Shown here: in pieces, positions 18,637 through 27,496 of the stretch
How the letters are laid out: every line of letters starts with the position of its first letter
Position numbering within the stretch: the first letter of the stretch is position 1
From: Burkholderia sp. NRF60-BP8
GTDB lineage: Bacteria > Pseudomonadota > Gammaproteobacteria > Burkholderiales > Burkholderiaceae
Assembly: GCF_001522585.2 (NCBI RefSeq)
Contig: NZ_CP013373.1
Span: 2,604,001 to 2,668,000, forward strand
Reading direction: 5' to 3'
DNA: 64,000 nucleotides
Notes under the pieces: generated by a model
Databases searched by the model: none
Told to the model about the DNA's origin: nothing
Seen by the model: only the letters and a program-made list of their open reading frames with translations
Program-made: the position numbers and the translations under genes

Positions 18637-18675
18637 AAGCCGCGATACGCGCCCATGCGTATCGCGGCTTTTTTC
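18637..18675. terminator. Bidirectional terminator after ppc
   Basis: A 14-bp stem built from AAGCCGCGATACGC and its complement around a six-base loop, flanked by AAA on the left and TTTTTT on the right. It stands between convergent ppc and the methyltransferase gene. Confidence 0.85.
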
Positions 18676-18710
18676 ATGCGACGAGAAACCGTGCGGCGCG
18701 CGCCGCACGC

Positions 18711-19463
18711 TCAGCGCGCGTCGATCAGCAACGCATCGTGCTCGAACGAACCGTCGGGCTGCACCGCGTAATAGCCGCGCACCTCGTCCGGCGCATGCGC
18801 CCACAGCGCGCGAATGCCGGCGACGCTGTCGGCCGGCGTGCGGATGCGCGCGACCCACGTGTCGAAATCGATCGGCAACCGCCAGCGGCTGTGCACCTGC
18901 GCGTCGAAACCGGCCACGCGAAACATCGCGAGCCATTCGTCCGCACGGTAGTCGCGCACGTGCGACGCGTCGCGCAGCACTTCCGCGGCCTGCAGGTACG
19001 TATCGAGGAGCGGATGGTCGTTGCCGGCGATGTCGATCATCAGCACGCGGCCGCCCGGCTTCAGCACGCGGCGCACCTCGGCCAGCGCCGCGCGCATGTC
19101 GTGCCAGTGGTGCGCGCTCATCCGGCTCACGACCCAGTCGAACGTCGCGGCGTCGAACGGCAGCCGCTCGGCCGGGCCCTGCCGCGTGCGGATGTTCGCG
19201 AGCCCGCGCTCGCGCGCGGCCGCGTCGACGGTCGCGAGCATCGGCGCGGCGAGATCGTACGCGACCACGTCGCGCACGTGCGGCGCGACCGCGAAGCTCG
19301 CGTGGCCGGCGCCGCAACCGAGGTCGAGCACCGCCGCATCGGGCGTCGCACGCACCGCGTCGGCGAGCGTCTGCAGGTCGGCGCCCGTCGCATGAACCGT
19401 GCTCGTCAGATAGGCGGCGGCCGTCGTGCCGAATGCGTCGGCGACCTGGTCGTGGTGTTTCAT
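18711..19463 (-). CDS. Class I SAM-dependent methyltransferase
   Basis: A 250-residue cytoplasmic methyltransferase with the Rossmann-like SAM site VLDLGCGAGHAS near 46-56, an acidic residue ending the second strand in VVAYDLAAPML, and the motif FDWVVSRMSAHHWHD. It belongs to the Methyltransf_11/UbiE-like group. VLKPGGRVLMIDI is the usual post-motif. The acceptor substrate is unknown. It is divergent from an XRE-type regulator, so the two may form a regulatory pair (inference). Confidence 0.9.
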   Translation of the reverse strand: MKHHDQVADAFGTTAAAYLTSTVHATGADLQTLADAVRATPDAAVLDLGCGAGHASFAVAPHVRDVVAYDLAAPMLATVDAAARERGLANIRTRQGPAERLPFDAATFDWVVSRMSAHHWHDMRAALAEVRRVLKPGGRVLMIDIAGNDHPLLDTYLQAAEVLRDASHVRDYRADEWLAMFRVAGFDAQVHSRWRLPIDFDTWVARIRTPADSVAGIRALWAHAPDEVRGYYAVQPDGSFEHDALLIDAR

Positions 19464-19575
19464 CGTTCGCTCCTTTTCTTGATGCAGCCGGCCGAACCCG
19501 GCGCGCCCGCGCGCGATCCGGCCCCGTGCAACGTCTCGTGGGACGCACGCTGTGTCCTGCCGGCGCGCGAGCCGC

Positions 19576-19604
19576 TACAATAGGCCCGCACGTGTACCAG
19601 TACA
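19576..19604 (+). promoter_or_regulatory. Candidate promoter and operator for the XRE-type regulator
   Basis: A TACAAT hexamer at 19576-19581 matches a -10 element. Twelve bases downstream is a perfect dyad, TGTAC-CA-GTACA (19593-19604), well placed for autoregulation or for control of the divergent methyltransferase. The -35 is weak. Assignment is by pattern only. Confidence 0.4.
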
Positions 19605-19695
19605 AGTTAAGCAGTTATTCTGGTATTCGGTCCACCTGTCTGATCGTTGCAGACGGATCGTTGCCGCGTCTTCGTCTCCATTTCGCCGTTTCCGC

Positions 19696-20505
19696 ATGAA
19701 CCAGCCGTCCTCCGCTCCCGTCCCGCCGCTCGACGCCACGCCCGCTCGCGCGCTCGGCGAATTCATCCGCGCCCATCGCGAGCGACTGTCGCCGCAGGCG
19801 GTCGGCCTGCCGCCCGGCCCGCGCCGCCGCACGCCGGGGCTGCGGCGCGAGGAAGTCGCGCAGCTGTGCGGCGTCAGCCCGACCTGGTACACGTGGATCG
19901 AGCAGGGCCGGCCCGTATCGGCGTCGGCCGACGCGCTCGCCCGGATCGCCGTCGCGCTGCAACTGTCGAAGGCCGAGCGCGCGTACCTGTTCGAGCTGGC
20001 CGCGCAGCGCGACCCGGCCGAGCCCGACGTCGCGGGCGGCGACCTGCCGCCGACGCTCGCCGCGACCGTCGCGGCGATCGCGACGCCCGCCTACGTGCTC
20101 GACCGCCAATGGAACGCGCTCGCGTGGAACGCACCGGCCGCCGCACTGTTTTCCGGCTGGCTCGACGGCGAGCACGACCGCAACCTGCTGCGCTTCACGT
20201 TCATGTCGCCGGCCGCCCGCACGCTGATCGTCGACTGGGAAACCCGCGCGCGGCGGCTCGCGGCCGAATTCCGCGCCGATGCGATCCGCCACCTGACCGA
20301 TGCGCCGACGCGCGCGCTGATCGACGCGCTGACGGCCGGCAGCGACGCGTTCGCGCAGTACTGGGCATCCCAGGACGTGTTCGAGCGCGAAGGCGGGTTG
20401 CGCGAATTCGACCACCCGGCCGACGGCCGCCTCGTGTACCAGCAGATCACGCTGAAGCCCGCGCACCGCGAGGACCTGAAGCTCGTCGTGCTGGTGCGCG
20501 ACTGA
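19696..20505 (+). CDS. XRE-type HTH regulator with MmyB-like ligand-binding domain
   Basis: A 269-residue regulator. The N-terminal helix-turn-helix (about 15-90) reads RRTPGLRREEVAQLCGVSPTWYTWIEQGR, with the second part being the recognition helix. The C-terminal PAS-like MmyB domain (about 105-265) includes YVLDRQWNALAWNAPA and FERYG-like replacement segments typical of the family; MmyB of Streptomyces binds a hydrophobic ligand. The ATG at 19696 is the first plausible start after a promoter-like region. Divergent from the methyltransferase, which is the best candidate target. The ligand is unknown. Confidence 0.88.
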   Translation: MNQPSSAPVPPLDATPARALGEFIRAHRERLSPQAVGLPPGPRRRTPGLRREEVAQLCGVSPTWYTWIEQGRPVSASADALARIAVALQLSKAERAYLFELAAQRDPAEPDVAGGDLPPTLAATVAAIATPAYVLDRQWNALAWNAPAAALFSGWLDGEHDRNLLRFTFMSPAARTLIVDWETRARRLAAEFRADAIRHLTDAPTRALIDALTAGSDAFAQYWASQDVFEREGGLREFDHPADGRLVYQQITLKPAHREDLKLVVLVRD

Positions 20506-20550
20506 GCACCGGCCGCGCCCGCAAGGGCCGGTAGGCCGGCCCGCGAATGT

Positions 20551-20556
20551 TAGAAT
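20551..20556 (+). promoter_or_regulatory. Candidate -10 of argH
   Basis: TAGAAT followed by CGCGG lies 53 bp before the argH start. The same TAGAATCGCGG string precedes metG at 29921. No good -35 is visible. Confidence 0.45.
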
Positions 20557-20609
20557 CGCGGGATTCCCTCGGCGGCGCACGCCGCCCAACTCCCCTTCGA
20601 AGAAACGCC

Positions 20610-22019
20610 ATGACGTCCCAACTGCACAAAAAGGGCGAGGCCTGGTCGGCCCGCTTCTCGGAACCGATGTCGGAGCTGGTCAAGCGCTACACGTCGTCGG
20701 TGTTTTTCGACAAGCGCCTCGCGCTCGTCGACATCGCCGGCTCGCTCGCGCACGCGAACATGCTCGCCGCGCAGCGGATCATCAGCGCCGACGACCTGGC
20801 CGCGATCGAACGCGGGATGGCGCAGATCAAGGGCGAGATCGAGCGCGGCGAATTCGAATGGCAGCTCGACCTCGAAGACGTCCACCTGAACATCGAGGCG
20901 CGCCTGACCGCGCTGATCGGCGACGCCGGCAAGCGCCTGCACACGGGCCGCTCGCGCAACGACCAGGTCGCGACCGACATCCGCCTGTGGCTGCGCGGCG
21001 AGATCGACCGCATCGGCGGCCTGCTGAACGACCTGCGCGGCGCGCTGATCGACCTCGCGGAACGGAACGCCGACACGATCATGCCGGGCTTCACGCATCT
21101 GCAGGTCGCGCAGCCGGTCACGTTCGGCCATCACCTGCTCGCGTACGTCGAGATGTTCACGCGCGACGCCGAGCGCATGCGCGACTGCCGCACCCGCGTG
21201 AACCGCCTGCCGCTCGGCGCGGCCGCGCTCGCGGGCACGAGCTACCCGATCGACCGTCACGCGGTCGCGAAGACGCTCGGCTTCGACGGCATCTGCGCGA
21301 ACTCGCTCGACGCGGTGTCGGATCGCGACTTCGCGATCGAATTCACCGCCGCGGCCGCGCTCGTGATGACGCACGTGTCGCGCTTCTCCGAAGAGCTCGT
21401 GCTGTGGATGAGCCCGCGCGTCGGCTTCATCGACATCGCCGACCGCTTCTGCACCGGCAGCTCGATCATGCCGCAGAAGAAGAACCCGGACGTGCCCGAG
21501 CTCGCGCGCGGCAAGACCGGCCGCGTGAACGGCCACCTGATGGCGCTGCTCACGCTGATGAAGGGCCAGCCGCTCGCGTACAACAAGGACAACCAGGAAG
21601 ACAAGGAACCGCTGTTCGACACGGTCGACACCGTCGCCGACACGCTGCGGATCTTCGCCGAGATGGTCGCCGGCATCACCGTGAAGCCGGACGCGATGCG
21701 CGCGGCCGCGCTGCAGGGCTTCTCGACCGCCACCGACCTCGCCGACTACCTCGTGAAGCGCGGCCTGCCGTTCCGCGACGCGCACGAAGCCGTCGCGCAC
21801 GCGGTCAAGATCTGCGACGACCGCGGCATCGACCTCGCCGACCTGACGCTCGACGAGATGAAGCGAGAACTGCCGAACGTCGCGCACCTGATCGGCGACG
21901 ACGTGTTCGGCTACCTGACGCTCGAAGGGTCGGTCGCAAGCCGCAACCATCCGGGCGGCACCGCGCCCGACCAGGTGCGTGCGGCCGTCAACGCCGCCCG
22001 CGCCGCGCTGGGCAAGTAA
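20610..22019 (+). CDS. argH: Argininosuccinate lyase
   Basis: Last step of arginine synthesis: splits argininosuccinate into arginine and fumarate in the cytoplasm, as a tetramer. The product has 469 residues, normal for the family. The fumarase/aspartase superfamily signature [12 protein letters not shown] is near residues 283-294 and includes the catalytic serine; [13 protein letters not shown] and TVGFTH-equivalent [10 protein letters not shown] segments supply the other catalytic residues. The ATG at 20610 ([12 protein letters not shown]) is the family start. It is followed closely by a Rho-independent terminator and so is probably transcribed alone. Confidence 0.97.
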   Translation: MTSQLHKKGEAWSARFSEPMSELVKRYTSSVFFDKRLALVDIAGSLAHANMLAAQRIISADDLAAIERGMAQIKGEIERGEFEWQLDLEDVHLNIEARLTALIGDAGKRLHTGRSRNDQVATDIRLWLRGEIDRIGGLLNDLRGALIDLAERNADTIMPGFTHLQVAQPVTFGHHLLAYVEMFTRDAERMRDCRTRVNRLPLGAAALAGTSYPIDRHAVAKTLGFDGICANSLDAVSDRDFAIEFTAAAALVMTHVSRFSEELVLWMSPRVGFIDIADRFCTGSSIMPQKKNPDVPELARGKTGRVNGHLMALLTLMKGQPLAYNKDNQEDKEPLFDTVDTVADTLRIFAEMVAGITVKPDAMRAAALQGFSTATDLADYLVKRGLPFRDAHEAVAHAVKICDDRGIDLADLTLDEMKRELPNVAHLIGDDVFGYLTLEGSVASRNHPGGTAPDQVRAAVNAARAALGK

Positions 22020-22035
22020 CGAGCTGCAGCCCCCG

Positions 22036-22060
22036 ACGGACGCCTTCGGCGTCCGTTTTT
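22036..22060 (+). terminator. Rho-independent terminator after argH
   Basis: Stem ACGGACGCC / GGCGTCCGT around a TTC loop, ending in TTTTT, 16 bp after the argH stop. Confidence 0.9.
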
Positions 22061-22106
22061 CATTCGGGCGGCCGACGCGCCGCCCGCCGCCTTCCCCGCT
22101 TCACGG

Positions 22107-22799
22107 ATGCCCCCGATGACCTTTTCCGCCGCGCTCTTCGACATGGACGGCCTGCTCGTCGATTCCGAGCGGACCATCATGAACACGTGGATCGACGTGT
22201 CGAATGCGCACGGCGTCGTGTTGACCGAGCTCGATTACCTGCAGATCGTCGGCCGCTCGTTCGCCGAAGGCCAGGTGATCCTCGCGCGACTGATCGGCGA
22301 CCCCGACACGTTCGACGCGGTGCGCATCCGCGTGCGCGAGCAACTCGCCGCACCTGAGCCCCATCCGAAGTTTCCGCTGAAGTCGGGCGCGCGTGCGCTG
22401 CTCGACACGCTCGCGCAGGCCGGCATTCCGTGCGCGGTCGCATCGTCGTCCGCGCGCGACGTGATCCGCGCGCGGCTCGACGCCGTCGGCGTGCTGCCGT
22501 TCTTCCGCGCGATCGCGGGCGGCGACGAAGTCGCGCGTGGCAAACCCGACCCGGCCGTCTACCGGCTCGCGGCCGAGCGCCTCGGCGTGCCGGCCCACGC
22601 GTGCGTCGCGTTCGAGGACAGCGACTTCGGCGCGCTGTCGGCCGCCGGCGCGGGCGCCGCGGTCGTCACCGTGCCCGACCTGAAGGCGCCGACGCCCGAC
22701 ATCGTCGCGCTGAGCCTGCACGTGCTCGCGTCGCTCGACGACGCGGTCTCGCTCGTGCCGACGTGGTTCGGCCGGCTGGACGCGCAGCAGCCCGCGTAA
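22107..22799 (+). CDS. HAD-superfamily phosphatase (subfamily IA)
   Basis: A 230-residue sugar-phosphatase-like hydrolase. Motif I LFDMDGLLVDSE gives nucleophile Asp12 and acid/base Asp14, motif II is VASSSAR, motif III is the lysine of GKPDP, and motif IV is FEDSDFG. The helical cap lies between motifs I and II (about 20-85). It is closest in pattern to YniC/YcjU-type beta-phosphoglucomutase or 2-deoxyglucose-6-phosphatase proteins, so a small phosphorylated sugar is the likely substrate (inference). An alternative ATG three codons in (22116) is equally possible. Confidence 0.9.
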   Translation: MPPMTFSAALFDMDGLLVDSERTIMNTWIDVSNAHGVVLTELDYLQIVGRSFAEGQVILARLIGDPDTFDAVRIRVREQLAAPEPHPKFPLKSGARALLDTLAQAGIPCAVASSSARDVIRARLDAVGVLPFFRAIAGGDEVARGKPDPAVYRLAAERLGVPAHACVAFEDSDFGALSAAGAGAAVVTVPDLKAPTPDIVALSLHVLASLDDAVSLVPTWFGRLDAQQPA

Positions 22800-22816
22800 G
22801 CGGCGCACCCGGCCCC

Positions 22817-22860
22817 CGCCAACGCAAACGGGCACCCGAGGGTGCCCGTTTGCGTTGGCG
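22817..22860. terminator. Perfect 20-bp hairpin between convergent genes
   Basis: Bases 22817-22836 are exactly complementary to 22841-22860, with a 4-nt CGAG loop. It lies between the HAD gene and the convergent LprI-like gene. No T-run follows on either strand, so it is either a bidirectional transcript end or an RNA-processing hairpin. Confidence 0.65.
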
Positions 22861-22888
22861 TGCCGGATCATCGGCATCGCGGCGAGGC

Positions 22889-23701
22889 CTACCGGTTGCC
22901 GGCCGTCTCCGACAGCCGCTTCATCGTCGCGATGCGCGCACCGATCAGGTCGACGCGGCCGTCCTCGCCGACGAGCGGCGCCGTCGCATCGCGGAACGCC
23001 ACCCACGCGCGCTGCGCGCGCACGAGCGTCGCGGCCGAATGCGCGGGCATCTTGCGGCGCAGCTTCTGGTAATAGCGGTTCAGGTCGAACAGCGCGTGTT
23101 CGCACGCGGCGTCCTGCGCGCACGGCCGCACGCGGCGGATCGCCGGATCGCGCGGCGCGTTCGCCGGCTTGGCGCCGGCCGGTGCAGCCGCACTGCCCTG
23201 CGCGCCGCTCGTCGCCGCGACCGGCACGGCGGCGGGCGGCGGTGCATAGCGGTCGGCCGCCCCGCGCAGCGCCAGCGCGCGATCGCGCACCGGCTGCAGT
23301 TGCAGGTCGGCGCTCGACATCGCATACGCGGTGCCGCGCGTCGTGTCGTACACGGCCTTCAGCAGTTGCACTTCGTCCTTGCGCCACGTGAGCCAGCGAC
23401 GCTGACTCTCCTGCCAGCCGCGCTTCGCGTCGGCCGGCGCATCCTTCGACAGGCGCTGGTACGCGCCGTCCATCACTGCCTGCCACTGCTGCTGCGCTTC
23501 GCCCATGCACTGGATCTGGCCGGCCGGCGACGACCGGTCGCGCCGCGCGAGGCACTGCCGCATCGCGACGTCGATCGGGTCGGCCGCCGCGACTTCCGCA
23601 TGCACGACACCCGCGCCTGCGAGCCCCATCAATCCTGCCGCCCAGACGACGAGCGCGGCCAGCGCCGCGCGCATCGTCCGGAGTCGTCCGTGCGTCGCCA
23701 T
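22889..23701 (-). CDS. Secreted protein with two LprI (DUF1311)-like domains
   Basis: A 270-residue exported protein. An N-terminal signal peptide ends near VHA-EVAAADP. The first LprI-like domain (about 45-125) has paired cysteines (QCLARRDRSSPAGQIQC) and the QRRWLTWRKDE motif. A Pro/Ala-rich linker follows (about 150-190). A second shorter domain (about 195-270) repeats the pattern with CAQDAACEHA and AQRAWVAFRDA. LprI of Mycobacterium inhibits lysozyme, but the function of proteobacterial members is not established. The start ATG overlaps the decarboxylase stop as TGATG, implying translational coupling. A start 9 codons later (MRAALAALVVWAA) is also possible. Confidence 0.83.
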   Translation of the reverse strand: MATHGRLRTMRAALAALVVWAAGLMGLAGAGVVHAEVAAADPIDVAMRQCLARRDRSSPAGQIQCMGEAQQQWQAVMDGAYQRLSKDAPADAKRGWQESQRRWLTWRKDEVQLLKAVYDTTRGTAYAMSSADLQLQPVRDRALALRGAADRYAPPPAAVPVAATSGAQGSAAAPAGAKPANAPRDPAIRRVRPCAQDAACEHALFDLNRYYQKLRRKMPAHSAATLVRAQRAWVAFRDATAPLVGEDGRVDLIGARIATMKRLSETAGNR

Positions 23702-25980
23702 CAGTCGCGCACGCAGTCGACGAAGTACTCGACGCGGCCGTTCACCTCTTCCGCGACGAGGCCGTGGATGTCGGTGTGGAAGCCCGGGAAACGCTCGTTG
23801 AAGTCGCGCGCGAACCGCAGGTAGTTCACGATCGTCTTGTTGAAGCGCTCGCCCGGGATCAGCAGCGGAATGCCCGGCGGGTACGGCGTGAGCAGGATGC
23901 TCGTCACGCGGCCTTCGAGCTCGTCGAGCGGCACGCGATCGATCTTGCGGTGCGCGAGCTTCGCGAACGCGTCCGACGGTTTCATCGCCGGCTCCATGTC
24001 CGACAGGTACATCTCGGTCGTCAGGCGGGCGATGTCGTTCGCGCGGTACACGTCGTGGATCTGCGTGCACAGGTCGCGCAGGCCGACGCGCTCGTAGCGC
24101 GGATGCTGCGCGACGAATTCCGGCAGCACGCGCCACAGCGGCTGGTTGTTGTCGTAGTCGTCCTTGAACTGCTGCAGCTCGGTCACCATCGAGTTCCAGC
24201 GGCCCTTCGTGATGCCGATCGTGAACATGATGAAGAACGAGTACAGGCCGGTCTTCTCGACGATGATCCCGTGCTCGGCCAGGTACTTCGTGACGATCGC
24301 GGCCGGAATGCCGGTCTCGCCGAACTCGCCGTCGACGTCGAGCCCCGGCGTGATGATCGTCGCCTTGATCGGGTCGAGCATGTTGAAGCCTTCGGCGAGC
24401 GGGCCGAAGCCGTGCCAGTGGTCGTTCGGCTTCAGCATCCAGTCTTCGCGCGAACCAATGCCTTCCTCGGACAGGTTGTCCGGCCCCCACACGCTGAAGA
24501 ACCAGTCGTCGCCGTATTCGGCGTCGACCTTGCGCATCGCGCGGCGGAAGTCGATCGCCTCGGCGATCGATTCCTCGACGAGCGCGGTGCCGCCCGGCGG
24601 CTCCATCATCGCGGCCGCGACGTCGCACGACGCGATGATCGCGTACTGCGGGCTCGTCGACGTGTGCATCAGGTACGCCTCGTTGAAGCGATGCTTGTCG
24701 AACGTGCGGTTCTCCGAATCCTGCACGACGATCTGCGAGGCCTGCGAGATGCCGGCGAGCAGCTTGTGCGTCGAGTGCGTCGCGAACACGAGCGCGCCCG
24801 TGCGCGGACGGCCGTCGCCGATCGCGTGCATGTCGCGGTAGAAATCGTGGAACGTCGCGTGCGGCAGCCACGCTTCGTCGAAGTGCAGCGTGTCGAGCAG
24901 GTCGCCGAGCAGGTCCTTGATCATCTCGACGTTGTAGACGACGCCGTCGTACGTGCTCTGCGTGATCGTCAGGATCCGCGGCTTCATGTCCGGGTTCTGG
25001 CGCATCGCCTCGCGCGCGAACGGGTTCGCCTCGATCTTCTTGCGGATGTTCTCCGGCTTGAATTCGTCGCGCGGGATCGGCCCGATGATGCCGAAATGAT
25101 TGCGCGTCGGCGTGAGGAACACCGGGATCGCGCCCGTCATCGTGATCGCGTGCAGGATCGACTTGTGGCAGTTGCGGTCGACCAGCACGATGTCGCCGGG
25201 CGCGACCGTCGCGTGCCAGACGATCTTGTTCGACGTCGACGTGCCGTTGGTCACGAAGAACAGGTGGTCGGCACTGAAGATGCGCGCCGCATTGCGCTCG
25301 GACGCCGCGACGGGGCCCGTGTGATCGAGCAACTGGCCGAGTTCGTCCACCGCGTTGCAGACGTCCGCGCGCAGCATGTTCTCGCCGAAGAACTGATGGA
25401 ACATCTGGCCGAGCGGATTCTTCAGGAACGCGACGCCGCCCGAGTGACCGGGGCAGTGCCACGAGTACGAGCCTTCGTCCGCATACTTGACGAGCTCCTT
25501 GAAGAACGGCGGCGCGAGCGAATCGAGATAGACCTTCGCTTCGCGGATGATGTGGCGCGCGACGAACTCCGGCGTGTCCTCGAACATGTGGATGAAGCCG
25601 TGCAGTTCGCGCAGGATGTCGTTCGGCAGATGCCGCGACGTGCGCGTCTCGCCGTACAGGAAGATCGGGATGTCCGCGTTGCGGCGGCGCACTTCGGCGA
25701 CGAACGCGCGCAGCTCGATGATCGCGGTCGCGAGCTCGGGCAGCTCGCCGTCCGCGCCGGTTTCGCCGAGCATGAGTTCGTCGTCGTCGATCGACAGGAT
25801 GAAGCACGACGCGCGGCTCGATTGCTGCGCGAACGACGTCAGATCGCCATAGCTCGTGAGGCCGAGGACTTCGACGCCCTCCTTCTCGATCGCTTCGGCC
25901 AACGCCCGGATGCCGGAGCCCGAGATGTTCTCGGAGCGGAAATCTTCGTCGATGATGACGACGGGGAAACGAAACTTCAT
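23701..25980 (-). CDS. Orn/Lys/Arg decarboxylase, PLP-dependent, inducible class
   Basis: A 759-residue fold-type I amino-acid decarboxylase producing a polyamine or agmatine from a basic amino acid. Domain order is the full inducible-class one: an N-terminal wing (about 1-130), the PLP domain with HCPGHSGG near 175 and Lys406 in FATHSTHKLLAG as the Schiff-base lysine, and a C-terminal domain ending near LLIPGERFNKT. Length and layout match AdiA/CadA/SpeC/SpeF. Which basic amino acid it uses cannot be settled by eye. It overlaps the LprI-like gene and lies downstream of dcd on the same strand, 81 bp away. Confidence 0.93.
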   Translation of the reverse strand: MKFRFPVVIIDEDFRSENISGSGIRALAEAIEKEGVEVLGLTSYGDLTSFAQQSSRASCFILSIDDDELMLGETGADGELPELATAIIELRAFVAEVRRRNADIPIFLYGETRTSRHLPNDILRELHGFIHMFEDTPEFVARHIIREAKVYLDSLAPPFFKELVKYADEGSYSWHCPGHSGGVAFLKNPLGQMFHQFFGENMLRADVCNAVDELGQLLDHTGPVAASERNAARIFSADHLFFVTNGTSTSNKIVWHATVAPGDIVLVDRNCHKSILHAITMTGAIPVFLTPTRNHFGIIGPIPRDEFKPENIRKKIEANPFAREAMRQNPDMKPRILTITQSTYDGVVYNVEMIKDLLGDLLDTLHFDEAWLPHATFHDFYRDMHAIGDGRPRTGALVFATHSTHKLLAGISQASQIVVQDSENRTFDKHRFNEAYLMHTSTSPQYAIIASCDVAAAMMEPPGGTALVEESIAEAIDFRRAMRKVDAEYGDDWFFSVWGPDNLSEEGIGSREDWMLKPNDHWHGFGPLAEGFNMLDPIKATIITPGLDVDGEFGETGIPAAIVTKYLAEHGIIVEKTGLYSFFIMFTIGITKGRWNSMVTELQQFKDDYDNNQPLWRVLPEFVAQHPRYERVGLRDLCTQIHDVYRANDIARLTTEMYLSDMEPAMKPSDAFAKLAHRKIDRVPLDELEGRVTSILLTPYPPGIPLLIPGERFNKTIVNYLRFARDFNERFPGFHTDIHGLVAEEVNGRVEYFVDCVRD

Positions 25981-26061
25981 GGGCGATTCTCCAAAAAGAA
26001 CGACCGCGGCGCGTCACGCGCAGCGGTCACCCGGAAACTGGTGAGACGTTATGCAACCAGA

Positions 26062-26631
26062 TCAGGTTTTCGGCAGCGTGACACCGCGCTGACCCTGATA
26101 CTTGCCGCCGCGATCGGCGTACGACACGTCGCACACCTCGTCGCTCTCGAAGAACAAGACCTGCGCGACGCCTTCGTTCGCGTAGATCTTCGCGGGCAGC
26201 GGCGTGGTATTCGAGAATTCCAGCGTGACGTAGCCTTCCCACTCGGGTTCGAACGGCGTCACGTTGACGATGATCCCGCAGCGCGCGTAGGTCGACTTGC
26301 CGAGGCAGACCGTCAGCACGGTGCGCGGGATGCGGAAATATTCGACGGTGCGGGCCAGCGCGAACGAATTCGGCGGGATGATGCACACGTCGCCCTTGAA
26401 ATCGACAAACGAGCCCTCGTCGAAGTTCTTCGGATCGACGATCGTCGAGTTGATGTTCGTGAAGATCTTGAATTCGTCCGCGCAGCGGATATCGTAGCCG
26501 TAGCTCGACGTGCCGTAGCTGACGATCCGGCGGCCGTCCTCGGACGCGCGGACCTGATCGGGCACGAACGGCTCGATCATCTTGTGCTCTTCGGCCATGC
26601 GCCGAATCCATTTGTCGGACTTGATGCTCAT
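26062..26631 (-). CDS. dcd: dCTP deaminase
   Basis: Deaminates dCTP to dUTP, feeding thymidylate synthesis. The 189-residue product is standard length. It is a trimeric dUTPase-fold enzyme; [29 protein letters not shown] and the catalytic glutamate region [12 protein letters not shown] are all present, as is the C-terminal [12 protein letters not shown] segment that closes over the active site. The ATG at 26631 ([13 protein letters not shown]) is the family start. A TAAAAT hexamer at 26790-26795 on this strand could be its -10. Confidence 0.96.
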
Positions 26632-26826
26632 GCCAGCCTCCGCAGGGCCGTCCCGGAGGGGCTGACCGTCCCCTCGTGGGACAGCGAACGAAGTGAGCGT
26701 TGGGGTCGTTTCATATCGGGGCGCCAGGAAACGCTGCGTGACAGTCGGGAAGGGCCGCTCGCGCCAGGCGGCGGCCGGGAAAGGCGCACATTTTACGCGA
26801 TCATCGGCTCACGCACGCGGCGGCCG

Positions 26827-27363
26827 TCAACGGATCACGCCGCAAGCCAGCGCGGGCCCCGCGCCATGCTGCGGAAACGCCGGGTCGCTCGAGTCGCGGT
26901 GCACCAGCGCCGCGCGGTTCATCGCCGAGCGCACACCGTCGAGGGCCAGATCGGGCGCGACGATGAAGCCGGCCGCGACGCCGTTCGCATCCGCATGGAT
27001 GTTGCCGAGATCGCCGGCGACGCGCGCGCCCGCGCGCAGCCGGTCGGCGGCCGGCGCGAACACCTGGCCGGCGCTCGAGCCGTCGCCCGCGTTGCAGTCG
27101 CCGCGTTCGTGCACCTGCAGCGCGTGATCGCTGTTCGGCGGCAGGCCGACCAGGTTGTAGGTGACCTGCACGCCGTCCGGGCGCTCGACGAACGTCACCG
27201 CGCCGCGCGCCTGCGAGCCGACCGTCGGCTGCAGTTGCGCGTCGGCCCGTTTTTCGTGCGACGAGGAAAAGGAGGTACAGCCGGCCAGCAGGCCCAGCGC
27301 GGCGGCGGCCAGCAGCGCGCGCCGCGCGCGGCCGGCGCGCACGCCGTGATGTCGTTGTTTCAT
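26827..27363 (-). CDS. Cu/Zn superoxide dismutase-like lipoprotein lacking most metal ligands
   Basis: A 178-residue SodC-fold protein with a lipobox (LLAGC), so it is expected in the periplasm on a membrane. The scaffold is clear: ERGDCNAGDGSSAG, GDLGNIHADANGVA and ALACGVI retain the disulphide cysteines. Compared by eye with the canonical GFHVHEFGD, SAGPHFNP and RHVGDLGN motifs, it has ALQVHERGD, SAGQVFAP and ARVAGDLGN. Only one histidine of the first pair, the GDLGN aspartate and the VHRD histidine remain; the bridging histidine and the zinc histidines are gone. Dismutase activity is therefore doubtful. The start is the ATG at 27363. A scavenger, chaperone or copper-binding role are guesses. 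Confidence 0.85.
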   Translation of the reverse strand: MKQRHHGVRAGRARRALLAAAALGLLAGCTSFSSSHEKRADAQLQPTVGSQARGAVTFVERPDGVQVTYNLVGLPPNSDHALQVHERGDCNAGDGSSAGQVFAPAADRLRAGARVAGDLGNIHADANGVAAGFIVAPDLALDGVRSAMNRAALVHRDSSDPAFPQHGAGPALACGVIR

Positions 27364-27496
27364 TCGATCCTCATACCGGCTGGCGGCCGTTCGAGACGAC
27401 GGCCGCGCCGGGTGGGTAAAGGGACCCGGGAAAAGTCGCCATGATACCGCGCCTCGCGGCGCCGTAAACAGCGTGAGGCCCCGCCCCGCAAGGGTT

